This document shows, piece by piece, positions 11,496 to 24,419 of a stretch of 64,000 bases of DNA. Source of the stretch: Neckera pumila (taxonomy: Eukaryota > Streptophyta > Bryopsida > Hypnales > Neckeraceae); NCBI GenBank assembly GCA_963969595.1, contig OZ018413.1, forward strand, positions 2,420,501 through 2,484,500. Direction: 5' to 3'. Positions within the stretch are counted from its first letter, which is position 1. Each line of letters starts with the position of its first letter. The position numbers and the translations under genes were made by a program. The notes under the pieces were generated by a model that saw nothing but the letters and a program-made list of their open reading frames with translations, did not search any database and was not told the origin of the DNA.

Positions 11496-13220
11496 CATTT
11501 GTATAAATTGGCTTCAATCATTAATTATGGAATTATATTGATTACAGGGTAATTGCATGAAACACCTGTACTATTTGTTGCGTTTTGCAACAGTACTCAT
11601 GATTTTTTCTGGAGTACTTTAAAATTAGAAAAAAAAAATTTAATTTTTAAAAAAATATGGCTAATGTATATACCTTTAAGATGAAGATAACCACCAAAGG
11701 AAAAGCTCAGGAAAATTCTTTAAGTAGGAGAACTAAAAAAGTGCCAAAACTCAAGAAAATAGATGCTTTGATGATTAAATTAGTTAAAAATAGGAAAAAT
11801 ATTTATATAAACAAAACAAAAATTGGCCATTTCTAAAAGCTCTAGAAAGATGGTCATTCACCAAAGAAACCACCAAAAATATGTTTTATATGTTTCAAGA
11901 TGCAAGCTAAATGAAGCTCACTTTGTGGACTTCTACATCACACAAATTTAAATATTTTTAAAATCGCTTTGGACAAAAGCTATAAGTCTACTAGAAAATC
12001 ATCTCCACCAAATTTCAGCTCTTAATTTGTTATTCTGGGTACAAAATAATTCTAAAACCTCCAAAATTGGGAAATGTGACATAATATCGAGGGCTATTAT
12101 TAAATTGTAAAATATTTTTTTAAATTTTTAGAAAAAGTGTATAATAGCCATAAGTACCTTGCCTATGGATTTGGAGTCATTTGGAGTCATTTGGAGTCAA
12201 AATGCAAAGTTATAGCCAAAAAAATAATCGAAACGCAACATGTGACAAAAACAGTACAGGAAATAGTACAAGTATTTCATGCAATCACCCTACAATCAAT
12301 TTGGTTACAAAGAAAGTTTCTTTAACAAAATTTGAGCACTAGTTTGGATGCATATGATGTTATTTGGATGGAATATCTCTTGAAGCACCTTATTCATCAT
12401 CCAAAATACAAACCCTAGCCGGGCACTTTATTCAAGTGTCTAAAGCCAATACTTTATTAAACAAGGTTCCTATTTTCATGACAGCCAAAAGGCCATTGCT
12501 AGAATTGTTTAATGATGCTATATTTGAGCTCATTGAGAGGTAATAAAATTATCCAAAGAAGGATTTGAGCATGGTTATAATTATGAAAATGTCTAAATTA
12601 TTGTTGAATCTTGTTTGGAATCAAAAGTGAATTCCATATTCTCTTGCATATATTTTTTGGACTCCTTATAAATAAACTATGAGATTTGAACTTATTAAGA
12701 ATAAGTGAACCCAAAATTGACCTTAAATTATCGTGATATAAATTGAAAACATAAATATAGAAGTAAGCTTTGAAAACAAGTCACAACTAAAGTAGGAAGC
12801 CTATTGTATGGCTTGTGAATGCACTTATTGAATTCTAAAAAAATTTAAGCAAAAAAAATCAAATATCAAATATTCCACATGTATTTTGATCAACTCATTT
12901 TTGATATATAAAAAATATATAATAGCTTGTCAAAGTAAAATCTCAGAGCATCCCATTGTGAATCATAGAAGGAACTATACTTGCCCTTTTGGATGCTAAC
13001 GTGGTTCTTTTAATTCCCTACACATTTCCAGTGACAATGCAAAAGTGTCCTTTCACATTGTGGAATAATGCAAGAATCTTTTGCCATGTGTAGAAGCCAC
13101 TAGTGGCACTCATTGAATTTTTGAAATGGTCACTTTTTAACCCAATTCCAACCATTAGAACCCCAAATTCTACATTAAGTGCAATTTCTACTACATTCGG
13201 ATGTAAGAGTTCAAAACTAA
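11496..13220. other. AT-rich spacer
   Basis: No gene recognised. Contains a triple copy of ATTTGGAGTC at about 12170-12200. Otherwise low-complexity AT-rich DNA. Confidence 0.5.
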
Positions 13221-13342
13221 GTCCATGACTGGGGAATCAAATGGGACTCTGGTTCACAATGGGTTTGTCTAAGGTAAATAAGTCCATGACTGGGGAATCA
13301 AATGGGACTCTGGTTCACAATGGGTTTGTCTAAGGTAAATGA
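13221..13342 (+). repeat. Exact 61 bp tandem duplication
   Basis: Two copies of a 61 bp unit starting GTCCATGACTGGGGAATCAA, at 13221 and 13282, essentially identical, so recent. A partial third start (GTCCATTG) follows at 13343 and leads into a foldback. Confidence 0.85.
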
Positions 13343-13472
13343 GTCCATTGTAGGCAAAATGGGAACAAGCCCACAGTGGCCAAACTTGTAATAGTGGTGT
13401 ACATTGAAGTATACACTACTATATAATTTTGTCCACAATGGGCTTGCTCCCATTTTGCCTACAATGGGCTTA
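13343..13472. repeat. Small foldback next to the 61 bp duplication
   Basis: CCATTGTAGGCAAAATGGGA on the left pairs with TCCCATTTTGCCTACAATGG on the right, with about 70 bases between the arms. Confidence 0.65.
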
Positions 13473-13517
13473 CATACCTTGGATGTATTTACTTTAGTAT
13501 ATTAGACCACCAGAAGG

Positions 13518-13584
13518 TGTTATTTATTATTATTATTATTATTGTTGTTGTTGTTATTATCATTATTATTATTATTACTATTAC

Positions 13585-13641
<57 letters not shown>

Positions 13642-13667
13642 TATTATTATTATTATTATTATTATAA
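13518..13667 (+). repeat. (ATT)n microsatellite
   Basis: About 150 bases of ATT/TTA triplets with rare single changes. Confidence 0.95.
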
Positions 13668-14348
13668 TACAATACCACCTGGAGATGTTACCTCATTATC
13701 TTGAAGAGGCAAATAAGGTAGGATCATGCTCTAAAAGCGACTATTAAAGTAGACAAGCCTATTACCACCCTAATTTGCAATATGACTATCTTAGGGTCAA
13801 TTCCAAGAGGGGCCCATATTTTTCATAGGTATGCGCTTGTTTCATGAGTCAAACCCAAGCAGAATTATAATTTTCCAATCAAAGTTGTAATTCTTGTGAA
13901 TTTTTGAAGTGGTCTACTCTGAAATTACAAAACCGCATATAGAATGGAGTCAAAAATGTCCCATAAACAATCCATAAACACTTATACTTATATCTAATGG
14001 CATTTAAGTACTTACCAATAAAAGACGGACACATTTCCCTTTCTAGGCATTAATGCACTAATTTTGTCATAAAATAAACAAATTTGGATGTTCTTGTGAA
14101 CAGATTTGGATATTTTTTGGACAAAATTGGGGCCAAACATAGGGTGGCGTAATTGGGCTTTGGATGGAATTGGGCTGGTTTACCTTAATACAGAGGTGGT
14201 CACTTTTAGTAACCATTGCATTTCAACTTCAAAAGTTCCATGAAGGTCCATCAAATATGAAACAAGTAGGGTTAGATGCCAATTTCCATTTTCTTCATAC
14301 AAAAATTTATTGAAAATTGTATCATGGAGTTTAGCTGCAATCAACTCT

Positions 14349-14548
14349 CACTATAAAAAACTTGTGTTTTAAGTGACAGATTTTAGATGACATCTAATGT
14401 AACAAAGTTTTTGCATTTTTATGTCAATAATAATGTCCAATGTAGCATCATTGGTATTACATTGGACATTATTGTTGACATAAAACACAAGTTGTTACAT
14501 TAGATGTCATCTAAAATCTGTCACTTAAAACGCAAGGTTCCTATAGTA
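14349..14548. mobile_element. Foldback MITE with CACTA-like ends (200 bp)
   Basis: About 55 bp near-perfect inverted arms: left CACTATAAAAAACTTG then AAGTGACAGATTTTAGATGA; right TCATCTAAAATCTGTCACTT then CCTATAGTA. The inner part also pairs (AATGTCCAATGTA with TACATTGGACATT). No target duplication is obvious. Confidence 0.75.
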
Positions 14549-14553
14549 CAATC

Positions 14554-16156
14554 TTAACCCTTAAAGGACGTGGCTCCAATTATTGGACCAATAGGTGTGT
14601 TTTTTTGTTTCTATAGTGAACAATGAAGTCATCCATCAACCACTTTTCAACCTTGGTGCCCTTTCAAGATTAACAGGTCCCTTTAAGGTAGTAAACTCTA
14701 AAAGCAACTGTCTTCTTCAAATTGATACTATAATTAGCTTTGAATTGGATATGAGGTGATTCTTAAATTGACTTCTCTAGCCATTGGGTGGATTGAAAAA
14801 ATAATGTTATTTATTACAAGATCCAATCATTTTCCTTGGTTTCTTCACATCTTTTTATAAGTTACAAGTAAATAGATTTTGGAAGTACTATGGTTACAAA
14901 TAGGTGCCTATGATACAAATACATAGTAATTCAATAATGCTTTGAAAGATACAAAACAAATTATGTTCCATTCTGCATCTATTTTTCTTTCCCTGAAAAA
15001 ATGAGTTAAAATATTTCTGTCTACAAAAGACCATTAAAAAGACAAATCAGCCCTTAAATGGTCTCTTTTAGAGTAGACTAATTTAACCCTAAAGGATTGT
15101 CTTGAACAAAGTGGCCTACCATTTGGAATACATGCCAATTTAAACTCCTAAAGTCCCAAGGATTTTTTAATCAAAAGCACTCAATACTGCCATTTTTATT
15201 GCAAAGGGCAAAAAAAAATTATAATTGTTTTTTCATGTTTAACCATAGGATCTTGCACTATATTATTCTCAAAATGTGTGGAAGAAATTTCCAAACTTTG
15301 ATAGTATAGATTGGAAGATATTTGTAATTAAAGTGAAGAAAACAAGTTTTTTTGCACCTCGCTTGACTAGATTTTTTGACTTTGAATCTTCTTGACTTAA
15401 ATTTTTTTCACTACCAATTTGAATTTCTAATTTTTTATATTGAAGATTGAATTGAGAGTCTAGGGAAAAAAATTCCAAAAAAACATACTTATTTTACACT
15501 TATGAAAAAATTGTCAAGTAAAAGTAGGTTAAGACTGAATGAAAAACTAAATCACTAATAGCTCTAAGATGAATCTGAAACTCAATAATCCCAGCATTGA
15601 GATTATTCTAGCAAGCAAACTTAACCCTGTCTAATATTTATTTTTGAAAAATTGTTAAAATTACATTAAAAAATTGAACTCTATAAGTTATTTTCTCAAG
15701 AAGATGATTAGATTGCCCAAAAAACGAGATTGTCCATAACTTTCTCATCACAAGTCCAAACATAATGAATCAAAGCTTCACATATAGGAAAATTGATTAA
15801 CAAGAATATAGGACGATACTTCATGAATTAGCTCATGTCAAATTCAACTATGTGAAGACAAAAGGGGAAAGCAAACAAATAAAAAACTTAAAAGATGCAA
15901 CTTACAAACCTTGCTAAATGCTGAAATATAACCAAATACGGCACTTTCATACATAGTGCCGACAAATGTACCAAGAACTTTCCAAGAATCACTTTAAAAA
16001 AATGCTCAAAATTTTGTGTTGCTGCTCAATTGCTACCATGTTCTGTTGTAAGAATCTCATTGCAAAAAAACCTCACAAAGAAAGTCTACCAATGTGTACA
16101 CAGAAACTTTGGCAAAAAAATCAAATACATGCCTCATGAGCACTATTGAACATCTT
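14554..16156. other. AT-rich spacer with fragments of the TTAA family
   Basis: TTAACCCTTAAAGGAC at 14554 and TTAACCCTAAAGGATTG at 15083 resemble the ends of the TTAA-flanked family, but I cannot pair them into full elements. No coding sequence recognised. Confidence 0.4.
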
Positions 16157-16157
16157 C

Positions 16158-16325
16158 AAGGGTTTAAGAGCAGACTAAGTTAGGGTTTAAGAGCAGACTA
16201 AGGTAGGGTTTAAGAGCAGACTAAGGTAGGGTTTAAGAGCAGACTAAGGTAGGGTTTAAGAGCAGACTAAGGTAGGGTTTAAGAGCAGACTAAGGTAGGG
16301 TTTAAGAGCAGACTAAGGTAGGGTT
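16158..16325 (+). repeat. 23 bp minisatellite, about 7 copies
   Basis: Unit AGGGTTTAAGAGCAGACTAAGGT repeats seven times in a row, nearly identical, and ends in a partial unit at 16320-16325. The unit includes AGGGTTTA, the plant telomere word, once per repeat. Confidence 0.92.
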
Positions 16326-17054
16326 GCAAGCCGAGGTCTTCCTAACTGAGAGCTGGTCGTGAAAGAGTCTGACTGACTAGTGACGTAATTGGGGAGTGTT
16401 TTTCAACCTGGACTGTTTAGTCAGTCCACAGTCTACACAGCCACCATGGAGGAAAAATGAGTTGGAGCTTCTGGGCAAGTTTAGTATTCTATTGGGGGGA
16501 GCTTCTAACGGCCGTGGCGAACTGACCCCATCGCTTGTCCCCAAAGGAAAACGCTGAAATTTTTTATTTGCTGAAATTTGCAAATTTTGAATTCATATTT
16601 GCAAACAAAGGCCCTAAATGAGCTAGGAGAAGTAAGTGTAAAAAGATAAATTAATAAAGTACAAAATAGGGGTTCTTTTTTTTACATGCACACATGGAAT
16701 AACTTTTGGGGGACGAGCAAGGGAGGTGATTCACCCTGGCCCTTTTAACGGCTTACCTTGCCCTTGAAGTTATTGAGTTACTAATAGTTACATGTAAGGG
16801 AACTGCACCAAAAATTGTTGAAATAAAATTCAATCTGTCTAAAATCTTACTGATCTTGTTGGGAGCCAAAAAGGGGATTTTGAGATTTTCTTTATATACA
16901 CTTTTTGGATAGTGTATGGTTATAAAATACAAATTTTCAAAGTGTTGAAAATTGATGTGCCCAAAACTAACTTTAGGGACTTATCTTCAGAGGGCTCACA
17001 CTCTAGGCAAGCATCTAGATTATTAGGATAGTAAGTTTTGCAAACATGTCACAT
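16326..17054. other. Spacer with a higher-GC island
   Basis: 16326-16560 is clearly richer in GC than its surroundings but shows no protein or RNA I know. The rest is AT-rich. Confidence 0.4.
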
Positions 17055-18116
17055 TTTACCCCTAAAGTTCTATGACTATGTTTTCATTGAAAATGTTCAA
17101 AAACTGTCATTTTTAGAATAAGTACCAAATTTTTGGAAAAAAATATTTTTTGACACATGTAACTGTAGGATGTTGTAGTATTTTAGTTTGAAAAAATGTG
17201 GAAAAAATTTCAAGAAATTCCACCATGTAGATTGCAAAATATAAGCATTTGAATTGACACACTAGTAGAAAGTAGGCTATCAATGGCTGTCCTAAATGAC
17301 TGAAAATTGTCCACAATGACTGTAAATGAGTCATTGTGGACACTTTTCAATCATTTAGGACAATCATTGATAGATTGTTTTTCTACTAGTGACAAAAATC
17401 TTTTTCTTTTCCCTGCAAAAAATCGAGCAGCTACACTTCACGAGGTCACATTTGTATGAAAAAATGTCCAAAATGGTGGTAACTCTTTTAATTCATTACT
17501 CAAAGCAATTTGGCTACATTCTTAAAATTTTACATCATTTGGAATTGTACAACATACATGAAAAAAATCGTAAGTAGATAGTAGTAAAGAATGAACTAAA
17601 ATACTAAATTGTTAAGAATTTAATTATGAAATTGAAAAATGCCAATTCCAATGGTTGCAATGTTTTAATAAAAAATCTACTTCTTATGATTTTATTTTTA
17701 TTTTTAAATATTGAAAATTGAGTAAGATAAAGGACTTCAAAGTTTATTTTAGAGTAGAGAATCCATAATTGCCCGCAAACTGAAAATCCTCATAACTTTT
17801 GACTCATTGGTCAAACTAGAATGATTCTAAGCATTCCATTGAAATGTAACTCTAGAGAACTAATTTCAAAATTTTTGTTTTTGAAAAAAGTGGTTTTATA
17901 ATCTGCCTGGATTGCCTAGTTACGAAAAAAGTAACATATTTGGCCATAATTTTTACTCATATTTCCAAATGTCATGATATTTAGTGCATATGAATGATAT
18001 TCCTTGCCCTCACCTTCTATTAAAATTTGGGCCAAAAATATGGAAATCTCTAATCACATATACCTACCCAAAATTTCTATGTAGCCAAAAATGCATGTTG
18101 TTCCTTTAGGGGTTAA
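17055..18116 (-). mobile_element. TTAA-flanked element copy 2, minus orientation (1062 bp)
   Basis: Right end reads CCTTTAGGGGTTAA; left end TTTACCCCTAAAG. Its reverse complement follows copy 1 closely for the first 85 bases (AACATGC.TTTTTGGC, TAGAAATTTTGGG.AGGTA). Without the nested 132 bp MITE it is about 927 bp, close to copy 1. Confidence 0.75.
17260..17391. mobile_element. CACTA-type MITE nested in copy 2 (132 bp)
   Basis: Starts CACTAGTAGAAA and ends TTTCTACTAGTG. Flanked by ACA on both sides (17257-17259, 17392-17394), a perfect 3 bp target duplication as expected for CACTA elements. Inner arms also pair (GTCCTAAATGA with TCATTTAGGAC). Confidence 0.8.
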
Positions 18117-18125
18117 ATGAAGTTA

Positions 18126-18439
18126 CATTACAAAGAAATTGAGGCCACAGGAGGGCCGTGAGTTTTCAAAGAAAGTGACATCACTGTCTTTCAAGAACTA
18201 AAAAAAAATTTAAAAAATTTAAAAACAAACCAATGAGTAATGCTCTAATGAGCATGCAGGGACTGTAGTCCCTGCTGGCCAAACTTTGGCCAGCAGGTAC
18301 AGTCCCTGCATGCTCATTAGAGCATTACTCATTGGTTTGTTTTTAAATTTTTTAAATTTTTTTTTAGTTCTTGAAAGACAGTGATGTCACTTTCTTTGAA
18401 AACTCACGGCCCTCGTGTGGCCTCAATTTCTTTGTAATG
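18126..18439. mobile_element. Near-perfect 314 bp inverted repeat (foldback element)
   Basis: Arms of about 145 bases are almost identical when inverted, from CATTACAAAGAAATTGAGG to CCTCAATTTCTTTGTAATG. The centre also pairs (TGCTGGCCAAAC with GTTTGGCCAGCA in large part). No transposase and no clear target duplication. Confidence 0.85.
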
Positions 18440-19367
18440 ATTTTGCCCTTAAACTGGGAACACTTGATTGGTCACTTTGGAAGTCCTCTTTTTTGGTACT
18501 ATATGAATAATTTGCTTATAAAAAAACAAGAGTACTCATTGGAGGTCAAACTATTGTGCAAGATGAACAACTGCAAATATATCATACGTAGAAGAATTCT
18601 TTAAATCTTTGTCATCCATCAAACACTTGCATGCCATTGCGTCGTTACAGGATTAATCCCTAATAGATGGAGCCCATGATTGTGTTGTCAAATTTGAAAG
18701 TCCCTTACTTTGTATTCTCTATTTCTTCACTATTTATGATTGAATTCTCTTGAATTTATTTTTTAGAGATGAAATCACAGGTCTGATATATATTATAAAA
18801 TTTTGATATATTTTTTCAAAATTTCAGATCATCAAAAACTTTTGAAGAACAAATGAAGAAAATTCATATCAAATAAAAATCATGCTAAAAGAATTTGAAA
18901 TTTTCAAAAATTATATTTTGAAGTGCATTATAGTATAGAACACTGTAGTATAAATGAAAATTCCATGTCACCCCATATTTAGAAATGCAATTATAGATCC
19001 TCAACTTCCAACTTTAATGAAATGCATATTTTTAGGAATTTTTCAAAATTTCCAAGTATGGTAGAAACTTGGAGGATGCACTTCCATTTTTTTTATTGTT
19101 GGCGTGCGATCAAATGAAGGGTTATTTTAATTACCTTGGTCCTAAATTTTAGACAATTTTAAGAAGTAAATTAGCATCACCATAATGGGATATTTGAACT
19201 TATAAATAATTAAACTCATTTTGGATGATGTTTTGTTCATTTCAGGTGAGAATTCCACATTTCAACAATTAGACATGTTGTGTGGTATTGGCGTACCGCA
19301 CAATGAAGGAAGGATCTTGCTTTGTCTTCTAAATGCTCGGAGGTGTGGCAAGTAAGTTTAATAGAAC

Positions 19368-19536
19368 ATAACCGGTTGTTGAGTTTTCAACACTCACGTG
19401 GCACCGTCCCATTGGCAACCCATCACCATTGCCATTACAAGATGCAACTCATAACCTTCTCTCCTCTCAACTTGCTTCCTCCACCCTTGGATCATGGAGA
19501 TCAAAGGTTGTGATTGAAAAGTGAACAACCGGTTAT
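19368..19536. mobile_element. Small MITE with ATAACCGGTTGTT ends (169 bp)
   Basis: Left end ATAACCGGTTGTTGAGTTTT and right end AAAAGTGAACAACCGGTTAT are inverted copies of about 26 bases with a few changes. Interior has normal GC and no known gene. Confidence 0.65.
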
Positions 19537-19991
19537 ATTCGATAACCTACTCGCCGCTACCGCGGTTCGTTGGTTATCTAATACGTAATGTGATTTGGGG
19601 TGATGGTGCTTATGGTTGGTTCAGGATATGACAATGAGTAGGGATTGGGGTGGAATGTGAGTGCAGTGTTTGTGTGAGTAGGCTTAAGGTTATTGGTTTT
19701 GGAGCATAATCTTACGGATTGGGGTTTGGAAGTTCTCAACAACCGGAAGCCAAACATGTGCTGCACGTGTTTAATGGCAACATGGTAGTCTTCACCGAGT
19801 TGTGGAAATTCGACACCAAGCTCCTCCAAAACCTGCAGGCAAAGGTATTTGATGACCTAGGTGTTGCAAAGCTTCAGAAACTGCAATCTTGTATTTGTGG
19901 AAGATGGCAAGTGAAATTGATAGTCATAAAAAGAGACAACCACTTCAACTCTTTGAATGTTTGGATGACCTTGGCATTGCAGTGAGGTATA
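19537..19991. other. Spacer with possible gene fragment
   Basis: At 19719-19985 an open frame contains FDDLGVA and WMTLALQ and the DNA word GATGACCT.GG..TTGCA occurs twice about 120 bases apart. No family recognised; it may be a worn gene piece. Confidence 0.3.
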
Positions 19992-21077
19992 CACTACTAG
20001 AAAAATCATGTCCAAATTAACAACTAATTAACAAAAAAAGTGTTGATTTTTTTGTTAATTAGGACGTGTCAATTTGGACATTGTGTAACCAAAAATTGTT
20101 GATTTGGATGTCCAAATTGACATTTTGTTGTTGTTCATCAACAGAAACATGTTCATGTTTTTGTTAATTTTGACCAAAAAGTGTTGATTTTCAACAAAAA
20201 AATGTTGATGTGGTTTTTGATTTGGTCAACATGGACAAACCACCTATGCGGTGGCACCATGTGGGCGGGTGAAGGCACAAGGGTCTGAACCTTGCACCTC
20301 ATGGCTTGAGGTGCAAGGCCCTTGACCATCAAGCCAACCATTGACTCATGTGAACAAACTAAAATTTTCTTTTTATTTATGTACTTGTTGTTTCCCATTG
20401 TAAACTCAGCAGACTTTGGAGGCCATTTTGGCATAGTAGAACAACTTTTTTCTTAAAACTTTGAACTAATTAAGGTTGGGAAATCAAACTAAGTTTCATT
20501 TCCAAAAATCCGTTTCCAATTTAGAGTCTCTGGTCAAAAGTTATGTACAAAATTCAGGGTGCTTAAAAATGCCAAAGAAAGTGTTCATTTCAACCCCTCT
20601 CTGAATTTTGTCCATAACTTTCGACCAGAGACTCGAAATTGGAAACGAATTTTTGGAGATGAAACTTAGTTTGATTTCCCAACTTTTATTAGTTCAAAGC
20701 TTTTTGAAAAAATCTTTTTTACTATGTCATATTAGACATAAAGTCTGCTGAGTTTAAAAAATACTAAATTTTGAATGATTAAGTTAAAAAAGAAAATTCC
20801 ATTGTACGTAGAATTCCAACCGTGGCCATTTAAATGTTATTCAAATGACAAAAACTTATTCAAAAATTTTGTAAGTCTAAATGAACAAATAAATGTTGAT
20901 TTTTTTGTAGTATCCAAATCAACATGAAATGTAGTACCCAAATCAACAAAAATATGTTGCGTTTTGTCACCAACATTTACATAGCTGACACGTATATGTT
21001 AATTTGGTCAATTTGGTACCCAATTCAACAAATAAGTGTTGATTTTTTGTTGATTTGGACACCATTTTCTAGTAGTG
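19992..21077. mobile_element. Non-autonomous CACTA-type transposon (1086 bp)
   Basis: Starts CACTACTAGAAAAAT and ends ATTTTCTAGTAGTG. Both sides carry ATA (19989-19991 and 21078-21080), a perfect 3 bp target duplication. Subterminal DNA is packed with TTGATTTTTTTGTT-like words on both strands, as is usual for CACTA elements. The middle has a long inverted repeat of about 115 bases per arm (20435-20720) and a short hairpin CCTTGCACCTC/GAGGTGCAAGG at about 20292-20322. No transposase. Confidence 0.85.
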
Positions 21078-24000
21078 ATAACAGTTAAACGGAACCGCAA
21101 TTTGCTCAATGATTAGTTTTCAAATTCCATTTTTTTTTAATTCATTTGGATTATTCATTCATCGCAGCATTCATGAGGCTGCCAATGTCTTTGCAATTTT
21201 TCTATTTGAAAAAGTCAAGTTTTTTTTTTTTTAGTTTGCTGAATCTAAACCTTGTGACAGTGCAACCTTCATTTTTTTAAACCTTATAAATGCTTTGTGC
21301 TGTGTTTTATAACACATGCACTAATTTTTACACAATGCATTTTGACACTGAATTCAAGTGGAATTTTGATACTAAATTCACATGGCTCATCACTTTGTAT
21401 GTGGTTCAAAACTTTGCATATGTCTCACTTGTTTCTATATAGTTTGTGCTTTGGCCTACTCTATTTTTCAAAGTGTTTTGGCTTCAAAGTGATTTAGGCT
21501 TCAAACTAGTTTGTATTTGAAAGTGGTTTCACTTTGGAAATACTTTGTGATTGAATCTACTTTCAATTTCAAATTATTGTATATGTGCAAGAAGTTTATG
21601 AATTTCCCTTTTGTTTTGTATATCATTTTTGTAGGTGCAATTTTTGTCATGAATTTTAATATGACCCCGTCAAGTGTTTAAAATTTTTTTGCCAATGTTT
21701 TGTATTTATAATGAACATCAAGTACACAAAAATAGCGCAAGAAAAATAATAAAATGAAATATAGGATACAAGAAATCTGAAGAATTATGAAGTTTAGGTA
21801 AATTTAGCCCTATAGAAATCCAATTTTTTTACCTACATAGCCTCCATGTAATAGGAGCTTGAACACACATTCGGTACTAATGAATATCCTTTATAATACA
21901 CCCCGCAATGGCCTTGAGGGCAAAAATTTCACTTTATAAGCGTCATTATGTTAGTTTCATTCAAAAGAGATTATTGTGAACGTCAAAATCTCATTTTGAG
22001 GGAAAAAACTCACAGTATTGAAATACATTAAATAATGTACCTTTTTTTTTCCATAAAGTACCCTATATAAAAATAAAATTAGAAACATAAATGTCTTAAA
22101 ATGAAGTCAATAATGTGAATATAGCATCAAAGAAGTTGCACACAAAAAGTTGGATGAAAACCATCCATTCTTCAATATGTACAAAGCTTGTTTGACCATC
22201 CCAAGGACACAAGATGTCCTTTGCGTCTTTTCAAGATTAAGGTTCAAATTCCTAATGTCAAGGCTAGTCTAAATTCCTAAAATTGGAAAGATTTATTATA
22301 AAAATGAAACTTAGAGTAAAGATTTAATAATAAAATTCAAACAAAAGTTACAAAATGTGATTCAAAGATTATATCCATATATCTCAATCATTTGCTACAC
22401 TAACAAATATATATTTTTTAAATTAGAATCCAAAGGATAAAAATTCCTTCTAAATTGACTGTAGATTGAATATTTGTAATTCCTCTAGATTTATTTCTTA
22501 AGTCAAAAATCTTAAGTTGTAATTATAGTGAATGATGTTTTCATATTTTTATTTCACTTATTTTGTTATTCAACTCATTTTTGAAGGGTTATTTTTTGAA
22601 CTTGTAAAGTCACTTTTTGAAGTCAAAATATATCAATGTCCCTTGAACTATAGAATATTTGTAAACAAAAGTTTTTAAAATTTATCCTATATAAATTTAA
22701 GAGAACTAACTCAAAAATCTACAAACATTTTAATGGATGAAAAAAACAAGTATTCATATACTTAGGATATGTCTACCTGCATCGATTGTTTGAAATTTGA
22801 ACCTCTAGTCATATAGGGGTTAAATGGGTTGTACATCAATCTATTACGGCTTATCCATTCAATTGAATAGAAAGGTATTTGCATTGATTTGTCCTATTTG
22901 TGAGGTGCAATACTTGTGTCATCTCCAAAAATTAATATTACTATACAAAAGTATATTATGGTACTTCTTCCATTCAAAAATGATCTTAATGTTGGACAAA
23001 ATGGTTGGAATTAAGGTTGGAAATTATATTATTTCAAAAATTAATATTATTGTACAAAAGTTCATTGCAGTATTTCCTCAGTTCTAGAATGATCTTTACA
23101 TTGGACAAAATATTTAGGATTAATGTTGAATAGTATATTATTTCAACCTATTTCAAGTTGTAAATAGAATTTAGTGCACTATTGTTGTCTTGAAATTTTG
23201 AGTTCAAAGCCTTTTTCAAAGTGTAGTTTTGAAGTACTCAAAAATGGGATTTTTTGGACATTTTCTAGAACCAATAGCCACTCAATTTCTTAGTGCAAGG
23301 ACTTCATTCTATAGGCCCAAGACTATTTGTGGCATTAGTTCTGCGTTGTCTACAAGCCGAACCAAGACCATATGTTGTGTCTGTCCTACGTTGAGATGAA
23401 GAAAATGGTTTGACTTGCCTTGGGAGCATTTATATTTGCCATGCCAATGGTTCCTTTATGATGAAGCAAATAAGCAATCTAGGGTTTGTGGATTGAATTG
23501 ATTTACGCCCTCGGTGGAAGGGGGTGAATTATTGTAGATTGAGCTCCCTTATTTGAGTCTGGATTTAACAATTGTTGTTACTTGCCTACAATATATATGT
23601 GGGAAATTGTCGCATGTACCCTTCCTCCCACACCACAATGTACAATAAGATTATTTTGGGAAGGAGGGAATACTACTTTGATTTGCCTTAATATAAATTA
23701 GTATAACTCTGCTAAAGTAGACTAATGGAATATATTATATGCAACATTAGTAACATAAATGAGTATGTATAGTATATAAAGTTTACTTATTTGATTGGAA
23801 GACATTAAAGAACCTTGTACATTTTGATGTAAAGATCTTGATACCATTGTATTGTAGCTCACAAATTGTTCCTAGATCCTAATTTAAACATTAGTGTTAA
23901 TATTGAGAAAGTTTGTCTTCTTCATTGAGAAATAATCAATTAAAAAATTGTTGCAAAATTGATCTAATACTATAAAAAATTCAACACTAAATATTTCAAT

Positions 24001-24419
24001 ATATATGTTTGCATTAATATTCCGTGCTCTAATAAGATAGTTTTATTTCTTATGGATTCTCAATGCTGACAACAAATTGCTATAAATAATTTGATTACAT
24101 TAATATTGTCGAAAAAAATTTAGTGACGACTTTTAGGTCAGAATTTATTTATAAATTAGTAACATAAAATTTGTATTGACAAATATAGGGTGCACTAGGA
24201 ATAAAGAGTTGTGTAGACATAGCTTGGTCATGGAGTTATAAGGCCAAATGACTAAAACAATGCCATAGAATCATGATGCTATAAGACAATGACCATGAAG
24301 TGAAGCAAGACAAGTGCAGCTACAACAATTGTTTCATATAATTTGTGTAATCCTTCATCCACAACACTGAACAATTGCAATATTCAAATAAAAATTTAAA
24401 AATGTAATCAAAAACATTT

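Noticed and set aside
13517..13747. Open frame of almost pure isoleucine
   Set aside because: It is the ATT microsatellite read as protein.
16158..16325. CRISPR-like array
   Set aside because: Units are contiguous with no spacers, and the DNA is plant nuclear.
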